A program made the translations under genes and the position numbers. A stretch of DNA of 64,000 nt from Psychrosphaera sp. B3R10. Its GTDB lineage: Bacteria; Pseudomonadota; Gammaproteobacteria; Enterobacterales; Alteromonadaceae. Shown in pieces: positions 10,498 to 19,947 of this stretch. Below the pieces are notes generated by a model. The model made no database searches and was not told the origin of the DNA. It worked only from the letters and a program-made list of their open reading frames with translations. Each line of letters begins with the position of its first letter. Positions within the stretch are counted from its first letter, which is position 1. Where the stretch lies: the NCBI RefSeq assembly GCF_018861025.1, contig NZ_JAHKQH010000008.1, forward strand, positions 62,001 through 126,000. Direction: 5' to 3'.

Positions 10498-10526
10498 GAG
10501 GTTCGCAGCTCGATGTGACGAACCTC
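10498..10526. other. Inverted repeat in the GNAT-sbcB intergenic space
   Basis: GAGGTTCG / CGAACCTC with a 13-nt loop lies between two convergent genes. It has no clear T-run on either strand. It may act as a weak bidirectional transcript end. Confidence 0.4.
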
Positions 10527-10610
10527 ATTTAATTAAACGCTATTTTTGTACCTGTATCTATATTTGTGCTTTTGACATAAACAAAATTACCGCAATTTTG
10601 TCACCCACTT

Positions 10611-12038
10611 TTAAATAGATTGCACATATAAATAAAGTTCTTTTAATAACGCTTTAGCCGCGTCACTATCTTGATTACTTTCTAAATTATTTTCCAAACT
10701 CAGCTGGAATTCAGAGGCCGTTAAATTTGGCGAGTCATAACCATTCATTAATTTGTCCGTTCGATAGTTTTGCCACCAGTTAAGTTCTTCCGGTGTTAAC
10801 ATATTGGTAAAGTACCGAGCTTTGTATAAGCGCCATAATCCAGTTAACCGGTCATCTGTGAAATTGGGGGTAAGTTTCCAGTGATCTATAATTGGATGTT
10901 GGTGGATCATCGCCATTTGTTGCTTATCAGGTTCACTTAGAAAACCGTCATACAATCGATATTCTGGATTTGTTTCTTTTTCAAACTCTCGCTCTATTTC
11001 AAATACCGCGGCTAGTTTTTGTTTAAGTTCTGGGTTTTTCTGCAAAAATGCTAGATGCTTTAAACATGCAGACCGGTCGATGCCCAGCCGCTCTGCGTTT
11101 TCTGGTAGTAATGTTTTGGCAGGCGCTAAAATAGGGCATTTATTAAGCATCACTTGTTTTAACCCAATACGCGCTTCGCCACCTAAATCTTCGGTTTTTG
11201 TATATAGCTTTTCCGCAATTTGTTCAACACTAAGATGAGTTAAAGGTTCTGGGTTTTGTTGAAGGTTATATACCACAACAGCATTTTTGTTTTTATGATG
11301 GAACGCAATTGGTGCCACCCAGGAGGTGCAACCTTGCCACGCCGAGAACATACCTGTGGTATGAACAAGAGGTGTTGAACGGTAAACATCTATCATGTCA
11401 GACAATTGTTGTTTATTTCTATGCGCAAGCAAAAACTGAAATAACTTTGGTTGTTTGGTCTTAATCAACTTTGCTAGTTCAATCGTCGCGATGACATCGG
11501 CTAAAGCATCATGGGCATTGCCGTGGTCGATACCATTTGCCGCAGTTAGCTTTTCTAATCGAAAACTTGGTTTACCTTCATCATCTGTTGGCCAATTTAT
11601 GCCTTCTGGGCGAAGCGCGTAACACGCACGTACCATATCCAAAATGTCCCATCTTGAATTGCCATTTTGCCAGCTATAGGCATACGGGTCATAAAAATTT
11701 CGATAGAGTGTGTAGCGGATCATTTCGTCGTCAAAACGAATATTGTTATAACCAATGTTAATTGTATTGGGTCTGCTTATTTCTTGATGGATACGTTTTA
11801 TAAATTCAGGTTCAATTAACCCTTTTTGCAAAGTAGTTTGCGGGGTAATACCGGTAATTAATGCGGCTTCAGGGTGCGGAAGATAATCGTTTGGTATCTG
11901 GCAGTATTCGACAAGAGGCTCGCCAATAATGTTCAGATCCATGTCTGTGCGGATCCCTGCAAATTGTGAAGGTTTGTCTTTTTTAGGGCTGGTTCCCCAT
12001 GACTCGAAATCGTACCAATAAAATGTTTCTTGCATCAT
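10611..12038 (-). CDS. sbcB: Exodeoxyribonuclease I
   Basis: This 3'-5' single-strand DNA exonuclease acts in mismatch repair and recombination. At 475 aa it matches E. coli ExoI. The DnaQ-like exonuclease domain is seen in order: YWYDFESWG near the N-terminus (ExoI D-x-E), YNNIRFDDE (ExoII) and HDALADVIA (ExoIII with catalytic His/Asp), followed by the SH3-like and helical ExoI-specific C-terminal domains. It lies 11 bases downstream of the LysE-family gene and is probably co-transcribed with it. Confidence 0.95.
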   Translation of the reverse strand: MMQETFYWYDFESWGTSPKKDKPSQFAGIRTDMDLNIIGEPLVEYCQIPNDYLPHPEAALITGITPQTTLQKGLIEPEFIKRIHQEISRPNTINIGYNNIRFDDEMIRYTLYRNFYDPYAYSWQNGNSRWDILDMVRACYALRPEGINWPTDDEGKPSFRLEKLTAANGIDHGNAHDALADVIATIELAKLIKTKQPKLFQFLLAHRNKQQLSDMIDVYRSTPLVHTTGMFSAWQGCTSWVAPIAFHHKNKNAVVVYNLQQNPEPLTHLSVEQIAEKLYTKTEDLGGEARIGLKQVMLNKCPILAPAKTLLPENAERLGIDRSACLKHLAFLQKNPELKQKLAAVFEIEREFEKETNPEYRLYDGFLSEPDKQQMAMIHQHPIIDHWKLTPNFTDDRLTGLWRLYKARYFTNMLTPEELNWWQNYRTDKLMNGYDSPNLTASEFQLSLENNLESNQDSDAAKALLKELYLYVQSI

Positions 12039-12049
12039 AAATTCAGTTT

Positions 12050-12670
12050 TTAGTTCGTAAAAATAAGTGCGTTTACCGCAATTAAAATAAAGAGGCCGCC
12101 TTGAAGTAACTTCAGTAGACGTACATTTTTATTGCTAATTTGCGTTCGTTTTTTAATTGTTGTGGCAATTTGTACTATGGCTAAATACCACAACATATCG
12201 ATGAATAATACTGTACCCACTAAAATAGTCGCAGTGGTAATCGACGTTCCACTAGTTGGAATAAATTGACTAAATAATGCAAAAAAGAAAACGGCAAGTT
12301 TCGGATTAAGGAAGGCAATAATAAAAGCTTGTTTGACGCCGTCGTTTGCCATTACTGAATGATTATTAATAACCGGCTCTGGCTTATTCGTTGAGCGTAT
12401 CAACATTACACCCAGATAAATAAGGTACAACGCCCCTAGTGTAATTAAAATATTAGCCAGCATAGGTACTGCTTGGAACAAAGAAGACAAACCCAATATG
12501 GCGCCAACTGCATAAATTCCAACGGCAATTGCATGGCTAATACTGGCTAATCGGCCTGCATTAGCCCCTTGGCTAAAGGTTTGATTTAAAATAATGGCTA
12601 AACTCGGTCCGGGTGTCGCGGCGCCAAGCAAACAAACAAAGGCTAATGGCAACCATTCAATAAATGTCAT
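12050..12670 (-). CDS. LysE/RhtB-family amino-acid exporter
   Basis: About six hydrophobic helices and the family signature LGAATPGPSLAIIL near the N-terminus identify a LysE/RhtB exporter of the inner membrane, which exports amino acids or homoserine lactone-like compounds; the substrate is unknown. The reading frame runs on to 12751. The internal ATG at 12670 gives the usual family length (206 aa) and places the first membrane segment right at the start, so I prefer it. It is transcribed toward sbcB. Confidence 0.88.
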   Translation of the reverse strand: MTFIEWLPLAFVCLLGAATPGPSLAIILNQTFSQGANAGRLASISHAIAVGIYAVGAILGLSSLFQAVPMLANILITLGALYLIYLGVMLIRSTNKPEPVINNHSVMANDGVKQAFIIAFLNPKLAVFFFALFSQFIPTSGTSITTATILVGTVLFIDMLWYLAIVQIATTIKKRTQISNKNVRLLKLLQGGLFILIAVNALIFTN

Positions 12671-12826
12671 TGCTATACTCGCATGATAATCAGTTGGTAA
12701 TTGTCGCACGGAAGTGGATGACATTAAAAATAAAATTATGATCATCGTCATTAAGTGGTATAAAAAAATTAGGGTGAGTTAAAATCAACCAAATTCTCAG
12801 CGCAATATAAAAATGGAAGTTAAAAT

Positions 12827-13822
12827 ATGTTAATCAAAACGTTCATTATCATTTTTCTGGCAATTGTCAGTCATATAGTTTCAGCGGCGCAGCCATTTGC
12901 TATCGCTATACACGGTGGGGCGGGGACAATCTTAAAAAGTTCGATGACCCCTGAACTTGAAGCTCAATATCGAAAAAAATTAGACGATGCGAAACAACTT
13001 GGATATTCCATATTAAGTAGCGGTGGGACCAGTGAACAAGCCGTTTTAAGCGTAATTAAGATATTAGAAGATTCACCATTATTTAATGCGGGAATAGGCG
13101 CTGTTTATACCTACGAAGGTCAACATGAACTTGATGCCTCTGTTATGGATGGTAAATCACGAATGGCGGGGGCGATAACCGGAGTTAAAACGGTACGCCA
13201 CCCAATTGAACTTGCCTCAGCTGTTATGCATAAGTCGGTGCATGTGATGTTAAGTGGTAGTGGGGCGGAAAACTTTGCTACAACAGTTGGCTTAGAACAA
13301 ATAGACAATTCCATTTTTAATACTAAGCGCCGCTTTGAGTCTCTTCAGCGTGCCAAGGCAAAAATGAAAGCGTCGGCCAATTGGCTAAAAAATGAAGATT
13401 TTAGGTACGGAACGGTTGGGGCCGTTGCATTGGATAAATTTGGTAATTTGTTTGCAGGTACCTCAACTGGCGGCATGACTGCTAAAAGATGGGGAAGAAT
13501 TGGCGATTCTCCTATTATCGGTGCTGGCACATTTGCCGACAACAAGTCCTGTGCGGTCTCAGCGACAGGGCATGGTGAATTTTTTATTCGATTTAATGTT
13601 GCCTCAGATATTTGTGCTCGGGTGGCCTATCAAGGTAAGTCAATAAAACAGGCTGGAGATGAGGTTATTTTTGACGTTTTAGAACCTGTAGGTGGCACAG
13701 GCGGCGTTATTATCATTGATACGAAAGGTAACATTCATATGCCATTTAATACCGCAGGCATGTATCGAGCGGCCCGTTCAAATAACGGAGTCGACAAGGT
13801 TTTGATTTATCGAGAGGAATAA
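12827..13822 (+). CDS. iaaA: Isoaspartyl peptidase/L-asparaginase (Ntn-hydrolase) with signal peptide
   Basis: A type-2 asparaginase-family Ntn hydrolase that cleaves isoaspartyl dipeptides and asparagine after autoproteolysis. IAIHGGAGT is at the mature N-terminus. The YGTVGAVALD segment holds the nucleophile Thr at about residue 196, where the chain would split into alpha and beta subunits, and STGGMTAKRWGRIGDSP follows. Residues 1-20 are a clear Sec signal peptide (hydrophobic run ending VSA-AQ), so this copy should be periplasmic, unlike E. coli IaaA. The start is supported by GGAAG. It is divergent from the LysE gene. Confidence 0.93.
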   Translation: MLIKTFIIIFLAIVSHIVSAAQPFAIAIHGGAGTILKSSMTPELEAQYRKKLDDAKQLGYSILSSGGTSEQAVLSVIKILEDSPLFNAGIGAVYTYEGQHELDASVMDGKSRMAGAITGVKTVRHPIELASAVMHKSVHVMLSGSGAENFATTVGLEQIDNSIFNTKRRFESLQRAKAKMKASANWLKNEDFRYGTVGAVALDKFGNLFAGTSTGGMTAKRWGRIGDSPIIGAGTFADNKSCAVSATGHGEFFIRFNVASDICARVAYQGKSIKQAGDEVIFDVLEPVGGTGGVIIIDTKGNIHMPFNTAGMYRAARSNNGVDKVLIYREE

Positions 13823-13964
13823 ATCTACCGATTTCAATTTTTTGTCGTAACGACAAAGTTATAATTTAATAAATAATTAAATAAAGTTTAATTAAAACAA
13901 CGCAAATATTTTTATTTTGGCTAAATTTAAAGGAGTAGAAAAATAATTATAAAGAGGATACTGG

Positions 13965-14396
13965 ATGGAATCTGTAAAAGTTAAAGACCATATGAACCAT
14001 CGACCTGTTTACTTTAAAGGCACAGAAACGATTGTTGAAGCGGTGGAAAAATTATTGCAATCTAAAAGCTCTGGTGGACCGGTACTTAATGATTTAAAAG
14101 AAGTTATTGGTTTTTTATCGGAACAAGATTGTTTAAAGGCCATGTTGTCTAGTACCTATCACAGCGGTGAGGCATCGGTTAACGTATCAGAATTGATGAA
14201 ATTAAACGTATTAACCGTTAAACCCTATGACAGTATCTTAGAAGTTGCAGATAATATGTCGGGAAGTAAGCCACGGGTTTATCCTGTCGTTGACGATGAC
14301 AATCATTTGGTCGGTTCGATAGATCGAACAAATATTATCAAGGCTTTAGATTTGCACTTACATTCAATTTACGCCCGCGGTGTTCGGTTTGTTTAA
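13965..14396 (+). CDS. CBS-pair domain protein
   Basis: 143 residues made of two CBS motifs (about 5-60 and 73-135) and nothing else. CBS pairs bind adenosine nucleotides and usually regulate a partner. Related small proteins are common in Alteromonadales, but the target is unknown. VKDHMNHRPVYF and VSELMKLNVLTVKP are the two typical M-x-x-x-x-x-T/V entry strands. The ribosome-binding site is GAGGAT. It is a single gene with its own terminator. Confidence 0.9.
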   Translation: MESVKVKDHMNHRPVYFKGTETIVEAVEKLLQSKSSGGPVLNDLKEVIGFLSEQDCLKAMLSSTYHSGEASVNVSELMKLNVLTVKPYDSILEVADNMSGSKPRVYPVVDDDNHLVGSIDRTNIIKALDLHLHSIYARGVRFV

Positions 14397-14480
14397 CGCT
14401 AAATTGTTAATTTAAAAAGAAAAGTTTTAATTAATCAACGCGAATATTCCATTTATGTTTGCTAATTACCTAATATATTT

Positions 14481-14507
14481 AGCCTCGAGGTACTTCGAGG
14501 CTTTTTT
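14481..14507 (+). terminator. Rho-independent terminator after the CBS gene
   Basis: AGCCTCGA / TCGAGGCT stem with a 6-nt loop, followed by TTTTT. Confidence 0.85.
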
Positions 14508-14569
14508 GTTTGAGTTTAAAAATGATAGAATTCCTTCCAATACCACTTTCTTTGGAAATGCAGTAAATC

Positions 14570-17500
14570 GTGTCTGAACCCGTCTCTTTATCCCATGTAC
14601 TTAAACAAGATTATTTTCGCTTTAAAGCGCGCTTAAAAAAGATCAAAGCGAACGCCAACCTTGACGTGCAGTCAAAACAACTGATGACGTTAGAAAATGA
14701 CATTAATCGTTCAGCGGATTTAAAGAAGCGAAAGAAAGAAAATTTAGCACGATTAAAAATCGACTACCCAGAGCAACTCCCGGTAAGTCAAAAGAAAGAA
14801 GAAATTAAAAAGGCCATCTGTAACAACCAGGTGATCATCATCGCCGGTGAAACAGGCTCTGGTAAAACAACACAAATACCTAAAATGTGTTTAGAGTTAG
14901 GTCGCGGTATTGACGGTAAAATAGGCCATACCCAGCCGAGGCGCCTTGCGGCAAGGAGCGTTGCAAATCGTTTATGTGATGAATTGTCCTGCGAGCTTGG
15001 CTCAGCTGTCGGTTATAAAGTTAGATTTAATGATCAAGTCAGTAATGAGTCTTTTATAAAATTGATGACTGACGGTGTCATGCTTGCGGAGATGCAAAGT
15101 GACCGATTTTTAAATCAATACGATACAATAATTATTGATGAAGCCCATGAGCGTTCACTTAATATTGATTTTATTTTAGGTTATTTACGCGAGTTGTTGC
15201 CAAAAAGACCTGATCTAAAGGTCATTATTACGTCAGCGACAATAGACCCGGAGAGCTTTTCCAAACACTTTTTTGATGCCCCTATTATAGAAGTGTCAGG
15301 GCGCACTTATCCGGTAGAAGTGCGTTATCGACCAATTGATGAAATTGAGTCTGACAGTGACTCAGCGTATCAAGATAACGAACAAATAATGGCAATATTT
15401 GCTGCCGTAGAAGAACTTGAACGCGAAAGTCGCGGCGATATATTGCTATTTATGAATGGTGAGCGTGAAATTCGAGACACGGCTGAGGCGTTGACCCGCC
15501 AAAATTATCGGAATACTGAAGTATTACCGCTTTATGCTCGATTGTCAGCCGCTGAGCAGAATAGGATCTTTGCCTCCCATAGCAATCGCCGTATTGTCCT
15601 CGCGACAAACGTCGCTGAAACGTCATTAACGGTTCCTGGCATCAAGTATGTTGTTGATACTGGAACGGCTCGTATATCGAGGTACAGCTACAAAACAAAA
15701 GTACAACGATTGCCAATTGAAGCCATTTCGCAGGCCAGTGCAAATCAAAGAAAAGGTCGTTGTGGTCGAACAGAAGCCGGTATCTGTATCCGTTTATATA
15801 GCGAGGAAGACTTTCTTAGTCGTCCAGAATTTACCACTCCTGAAATTTTGCGGACAAATTTGGCTTCCGTTATTTTACAGATGTTGTCATTAAATTTAGG
15901 TGACCTAGAGCAATTTCCATTAATTGAACGACCAGATGGACGTTTTATTAATGATGGGGTGAGATTACTCGAAGAGCTTGGTGCAATCGCCAATAATGCG
16001 CCAACACAGGCTAAACGTAAACGAAATCAACCTAAAGGCAAATTGAAACTCACCGAATCGGGGAGAATGTTGAGTCGAATACCGGTTGACCCACGTTTAG
16101 CAAAAATGGTCTTGGCAGCAGGGAAATCCAATATTTTGCACGAGATCATAGTCATTGTTGCGGTATTAAGTATCCAAGATCCGCGAGAACGTCCGTCGGA
16201 TAAACAGCAAAAATCAGATGAATTCCATGCTCGATTTAAGGATAAAGACTCTGACTACGTCGCGTTTTTGAATCTTTGGGATTATTTGATAACGAGTCAG
16301 CAAAGTCTTTCAAGAAGCCAATTTAGAAAAATGTGTAAAGATGAGTTTCTCAATTATATGCGTATTCGAGAATGGCAAGATTTGGTTTATCAAATTGAAC
16401 AAAGCGTGGCTGAAATTGGTTTTAAAGTAAAAACGAAACCAGAACTAGAAGAGGCGGTTAGCCACGACAGTGAGTTGGATGATATTCCAGCGGTTGAACG
16501 CGATTATCAGGGGATCCACACGGCATTACTATCGGGATTATTAAGTCATATTGGCTATAAGCCACCAAAAGATCAGCAAAATAAACATAAAGATAAAGAC
16601 AGCAAAAAACAAGGACCAGTCGGGTTTATTGGCGCGAGAAACAGCGAGTTCCATGTTTTTCCAGGGAGTCATTTATTTAAGACATCAGCACGATGGATTA
16701 TTGCAGCGGAGTTGGTAGAGACAAGTCGATTGTTTGCACGTTACGTGGCAAAAATTGAACCTCAATGGATTGAACCCCTTGCGATGCACGTGGTTAATCG
16801 TAGCTATTCAGAGCCTCATTGGGATGAAAAGCAAGGCGCAGTTCTTGCCTATGAAAAAGTGACACTTTATGGCCTCGTAATTGTGCCAAAACGTAAAGTG
16901 CAATACAGCAAAATCGACCCAGTAGAAACTCGTCAAATTTTTATTCGTGAGGCGTTAGTTTACGGCAAGGTCGGTCCTAAAATTGACTTTATTGAGCATA
17001 ATCAAAACATAATTGATGAAATCCAACGATTAGAGAACAAATCGCGTCGACGAGATTTGTTAGTTGAAGAGAGTGAAATTCATCATTTTTATGATAAGAG
17101 TTTAGGAGCAGAGGTCGTTAGCCGCGCAACCTTACTAAAATGGTTGAAAAAGGCTGACGTGGCTAAAATTAAGGCGACCGTTAAAGACTTTTTATTGAGT
17201 GAAGAGACTGCTCCGAGTCTTGCTGCGTATCCAGATTTTTGGCGCCAGGGCAATTTACAATTGCCAATTGATTATGATTTTGAACCGGGTCAAGATTATG
17301 CGGATGGCATTTCAGTCCGGATCCCTTTGCCATTGTTAAATCAAATCGACGATCTGGCCTTCGATTGGCATATTGCTCCACATAGACACGAATTGATCAT
17401 CGCGCTAATTAAAGCGTTGCCTAAACAAACTAGACGTAATTTTGTCCCCGCGCCAAACTTTGCCGATGCAGTTTTACAGCGTATTTCGGATAAAAACATA

Positions 17501-18604
17501 ACGCCTGATAATCGATTTTTAGACGTTGTTGCCGAGGCGTTGTTTAGAATGACTGGTACTCGAATTAATTTGGATGATTGGCAAAATGTCAGATTGCCGA
17601 GTCATCTAAAAATTAATTTTCGAGTGGTTGATGAAAATGACAAAGTTATTGAACAGGGGTTTGATTTAGGCGAATTAAAATCCACTTTACAGGGGCAAAT
17701 TAAACACACAATCAAGCAAGCTGTTGATACGGGTATAGAACAACAAAATGTAGAAGATTGGACATTTGATAATTTGCCTCAAAGTTTTGTCAAAAAAGCC
17801 GGTAACTATCAGGTTAAAGCCTATCCAGCGCTGGTTAAGGCGGGAAAAAGAATCAATATTGAATTATTAGAAAATGAAATGGTTGCGCAAACCGAACATC
17901 GACGAGGTGTTGTAGAATTATTAATTAAAACGTTGCCTTCCCCAATTAAACATCTACAGCAGAAACTGCCTAATAAATCTAAGTTGGTGTTGTATTTTAA
18001 TCCATTTGGCAAAATTGAACAGTTAATTGAGGATTGTATTCGGGCCACAATAGATGTTGAACTAAAAGATAATGTTCCGCGCACTAAGTCGCAGTTTGAT
18101 GATTTTAGGGAGATGTTACGCGGTGATTTAAACGAAAAAGTTTTAAGCGTAGCTCAGCAAGTTGAACAAATTTTGCTGATTGGGCACCGAGTGTCTAAAC
18201 AACTAAAAGGCAAAGTGTCGTTTGATATGATCCAATCCACGTCGTATATCAAAGCACATTTAGATTCACTGATTTTTAAAGGTTTTGTCAGTGAATGTGG
18301 GGTTGAACGGCTTCCCGATATTAAACGTTATGTCGCAGCATTAGAAAAACGGATGGAAAAGTTGAAAGTAGATGCGACAAAAGACAGGTTCAACCAAATT
18401 GAATTGGACAAGGTTTATGATCTTTATGATAAACAAATCGAAAAGGTTCAGAAGGGCATGCCGATGCCCGAGAAATTGCGTGAAATTTATTGGATGATAG
18501 AAGAATTGCGAGTATCAATGTTTGCCCAACAACTTGGCACAAAATTCCCGATATCGACTAAGCGCATAAAACAAGCCGTTTCGGAGTACATTTCCGAACT
18601 ATAA
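14570..18604 (+). CDS. hrpA: ATP-dependent RNA helicase HrpA (DEAH box)
   Basis: A large DEAH/RHA helicase of 1344 aa (E. coli HrpA 1300). Motifs in order: GETGSGKTTQIP (Walker A) near residue 93, TQPRRLAA (Ia), DEAHERS (II) near residue 190, ITSATID (III), ATNVAETSLTVPG (V) and QRKGRCGRTEAG (VI). The HA2 and OB-fold regions follow, then the long HrpA-specific C-terminal DUF3418 part. In E. coli it acts on stalled ribosomes and fimbrial mRNA processing. The start is GTG with only a weak ribosome-binding site, and an upstream ATG is closed by a stop. It is monocistronic. Confidence 0.95.
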   Translation: MSEPVSLSHVLKQDYFRFKARLKKIKANANLDVQSKQLMTLENDINRSADLKKRKKENLARLKIDYPEQLPVSQKKEEIKKAICNNQVIIIAGETGSGKTTQIPKMCLELGRGIDGKIGHTQPRRLAARSVANRLCDELSCELGSAVGYKVRFNDQVSNESFIKLMTDGVMLAEMQSDRFLNQYDTIIIDEAHERSLNIDFILGYLRELLPKRPDLKVIITSATIDPESFSKHFFDAPIIEVSGRTYPVEVRYRPIDEIESDSDSAYQDNEQIMAIFAAVEELERESRGDILLFMNGEREIRDTAEALTRQNYRNTEVLPLYARLSAAEQNRIFASHSNRRIVLATNVAETSLTVPGIKYVVDTGTARISRYSYKTKVQRLPIEAISQASANQRKGRCGRTEAGICIRLYSEEDFLSRPEFTTPEILRTNLASVILQMLSLNLGDLEQFPLIERPDGRFINDGVRLLEELGAIANNAPTQAKRKRNQPKGKLKLTESGRMLSRIPVDPRLAKMVLAAGKSNILHEIIVIVAVLSIQDPRERPSDKQQKSDEFHARFKDKDSDYVAFLNLWDYLITSQQSLSRSQFRKMCKDEFLNYMRIREWQDLVYQIEQSVAEIGFKVKTKPELEEAVSHDSELDDIPAVERDYQGIHTALLSGLLSHIGYKPPKDQQNKHKDKDSKKQGPVGFIGARNSEFHVFPGSHLFKTSARWIIAAELVETSRLFARYVAKIEPQWIEPLAMHVVNRSYSEPHWDEKQGAVLAYEKVTLYGLVIVPKRKVQYSKIDPVETRQIFIREALVYGKVGPKIDFIEHNQNIIDEIQRLENKSRRRDLLVEESEIHHFYDKSLGAEVVSRATLLKWLKKADVAKIKATVKDFLLSEETAPSLAAYPDFWRQGNLQLPIDYDFEPGQDYADGISVRIPLPLLNQIDDLAFDWHIAPHRHELIIALIKALPKQTRRNFVPAPNFADAVLQRISDKNITPDNRFLDVVAEALFRMTGTRINLDDWQNVRLPSHLKINFRVVDENDKVIEQGFDLGELKSTLQGQIKHTIKQAVDTGIEQQNVEDWTFDNLPQSFVKKAGNYQVKAYPALVKAGKRINIELLENEMVAQTEHRRGVVELLIKTLPSPIKHLQQKLPNKSKLVLYFNPFGKIEQLIEDCIRATIDVELKDNVPRTKSQFDDFREMLRGDLNEKVLSVAQQVEQILLIGHRVSKQLKGKVSFDMIQSTSYIKAHLDSLIFKGFVSECGVERLPDIKRYVAALEKRMEKLKVDATKDRFNQIELDKVYDLYDKQIEKVQKGMPMPEKLREIYWMIEELRVSMFAQQLGTKFPISTKRIKQAVSEYISEL

Positions 18605-18621
18605 CAAACAATCGCCTTGTG

Positions 18622-18671
18622 AATGGCTGACAACATTTAGGTTATGCTAAATAGTGTCGGCCATTTTTTTT
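18622..18671 (+). terminator. Rho-independent terminator after hrpA
   Basis: A long interrupted stem (AATGGCTGACA ... TGTCGGCCATT, with inner ATTTAG / CTAAAT) followed by an eight-base T-run. Confidence 0.85.
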
Positions 18672-18893
18672 ATTAAAGCCCAATCTGTTTCATACCAAGT
18701 ACCTGCGAACAGTAATTTTTCAAAATTTTAACAATCCTTCCTCATGAGCTGTCAGTATTTTTTACACTTTTCAATAGCGTCATAATTTTAGTTTTGTAAG
18801 TCGTTGTTTATTTGTCGAATAACAAAAACGGAACATTTAATGCTTGGTTAAAAACTAAACACAACTTTCTTGAAAAAAGATGGAAACTTAGTT

Positions 18894-19892
18894 ATGAAAA
18901 CAATCAACAAAAAAATTCTGGCTATAGCAGTGGCGGCTGCTCTAGGTTCCAATATCGCTCCAAGTTATGCTTTTCCCGTTTCATTTCAAATTGACGCAAA
19001 TACCAACGTAGAACTTAACGGAACAACAGACGTCGATACTGATTCCGATCCTAATTACGCTTCTGCAAGCAATAATTTAGGTGGTTATTATGCGCAAAGC
19101 TCCGCTAATGCAAAGGGGGATGATACTGGTTGGATCTACTCTACGAGTTACGGAACTGGGGGAACATTCGATAATACCTCAAATGTTACTCAAACCGTTA
19201 CGGTCACTAATGACACTGCCTTTGATCAATTTATCGATTTTACTTTTACTGTGAATCAAGGCAGTTTATCTATTTACGAAGACTTCTTCTCGGAAGTTAC
19301 AATTGGCCTAGGCGAGTTTATAACAGCAGAATATAATGCTGGAATTAAATTTAACGGAGATGATATTTGGTCAAGTACCGCTACTTTAACAAAAAATAAC
19401 GTAGATCTTGATTTTACGACTGGCGGAACAGTACTTGGCTCCTATGGAGGTGACAGCAACTATTATTGGGGTGCTCATACAGACACGTTAGGCCTGGGCG
19501 TTATTGGCGCAGGCACTTCTTTCACCATCGAATATATGATTGAAACGCATACTGTAAGTAATTTACCGTTACTTGACGATTGCTATGACGGATATGGTTA
19601 CGGTGATGGCTATGGTGATTATGGCGAAAATGGTGTTGATATTGATGTTAGTGAGTATGGTGAGTATGGTGATTACGGTGGAGGTATTGATTGTTTTGCC
19701 CAAAACCTATCTGCTTACGCTCAGTTTGGTGACCCGTTTGATTTTAATGGTAATAACGTACCAACTATGACACCAGACTCGTTCAACATTGGCAGTAACG
19801 CTGTATCAGAGCCTAATACGCCGTATTTACTCGGTTTAGGGTTAGCAGGACTAGCGTTTATACGCCGTAGAAAAGACAAAAAAACAAAGTAA
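18894..19892 (+). CDS. Exported protein with PEP-CTERM-type sorting signal
   Basis: 332 residues: a Sec signal peptide (hydrophobic AIAVAAALGSNIAPSYA), a Thr/Asn/Asp-rich beta-type body, and a C-terminal tripartite tail of SEPNTP, the hydrophobic YLLGLGLAGLAFI and RRRKDKK. That tail is the layout recognised and cleaved by exosortases; the usual V-P-E-P core reads V-S-E-P here. Residues about 230-270 hold a Gly/Tyr/Asp-rich run (GYGDGYGDYGENG ... EYGEYGDYGGG) between two cysteines. I start at ATG 18894, which begins the signal peptide cleanly; a TTG eight codons upstream is also open. No exosortase is in the window. It is probably a surface or exopolysaccharide-associated protein of unknown role. 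Confidence 0.8.
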   Translation: MKTINKKILAIAVAAALGSNIAPSYAFPVSFQIDANTNVELNGTTDVDTDSDPNYASASNNLGGYYAQSSANAKGDDTGWIYSTSYGTGGTFDNTSNVTQTVTVTNDTAFDQFIDFTFTVNQGSLSIYEDFFSEVTIGLGEFITAEYNAGIKFNGDDIWSSTATLTKNNVDLDFTTGGTVLGSYGGDSNYYWGAHTDTLGLGVIGAGTSFTIEYMIETHTVSNLPLLDDCYDGYGYGDGYGDYGENGVDIDVSEYGEYGDYGGGIDCFAQNLSAYAQFGDPFDFNGNNVPTMTPDSFNIGSNAVSEPNTPYLLGLGLAGLAFIRRRKDKKTK

Positions 19893-19920
19893 ATTAATGT
19901 TATCAAACAAGTAAAACAAA

Positions 19921-19947
19921 AAATGGAGCTATGAGGCTCCATTTTTT
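19921..19947. terminator. Bidirectional terminator between the PEP-CTERM gene and the glycosyltransferase
   Basis: AAATGGAGC / GCTCCATTT with a 6-nt loop, T-run on the plus strand and A-run on the other side. It overlaps the glycosyltransferase stop codon. Confidence 0.85.

Noticed and set aside
10498-10526. tRNA-like GGTTCG arm between the GNAT gene and sbcB
   Set aside because: The GAGGTTCG/CGAACCTC repeat has no surrounding cloverleaf or acceptor stem; it is a simple hairpin.
19573-19770. Alternative frame over the Gly/Tyr repeat of the PEP-CTERM gene
   Set aside because: It is only a Met/Val-rich shadow caused by the repeated GATGG-type codons.
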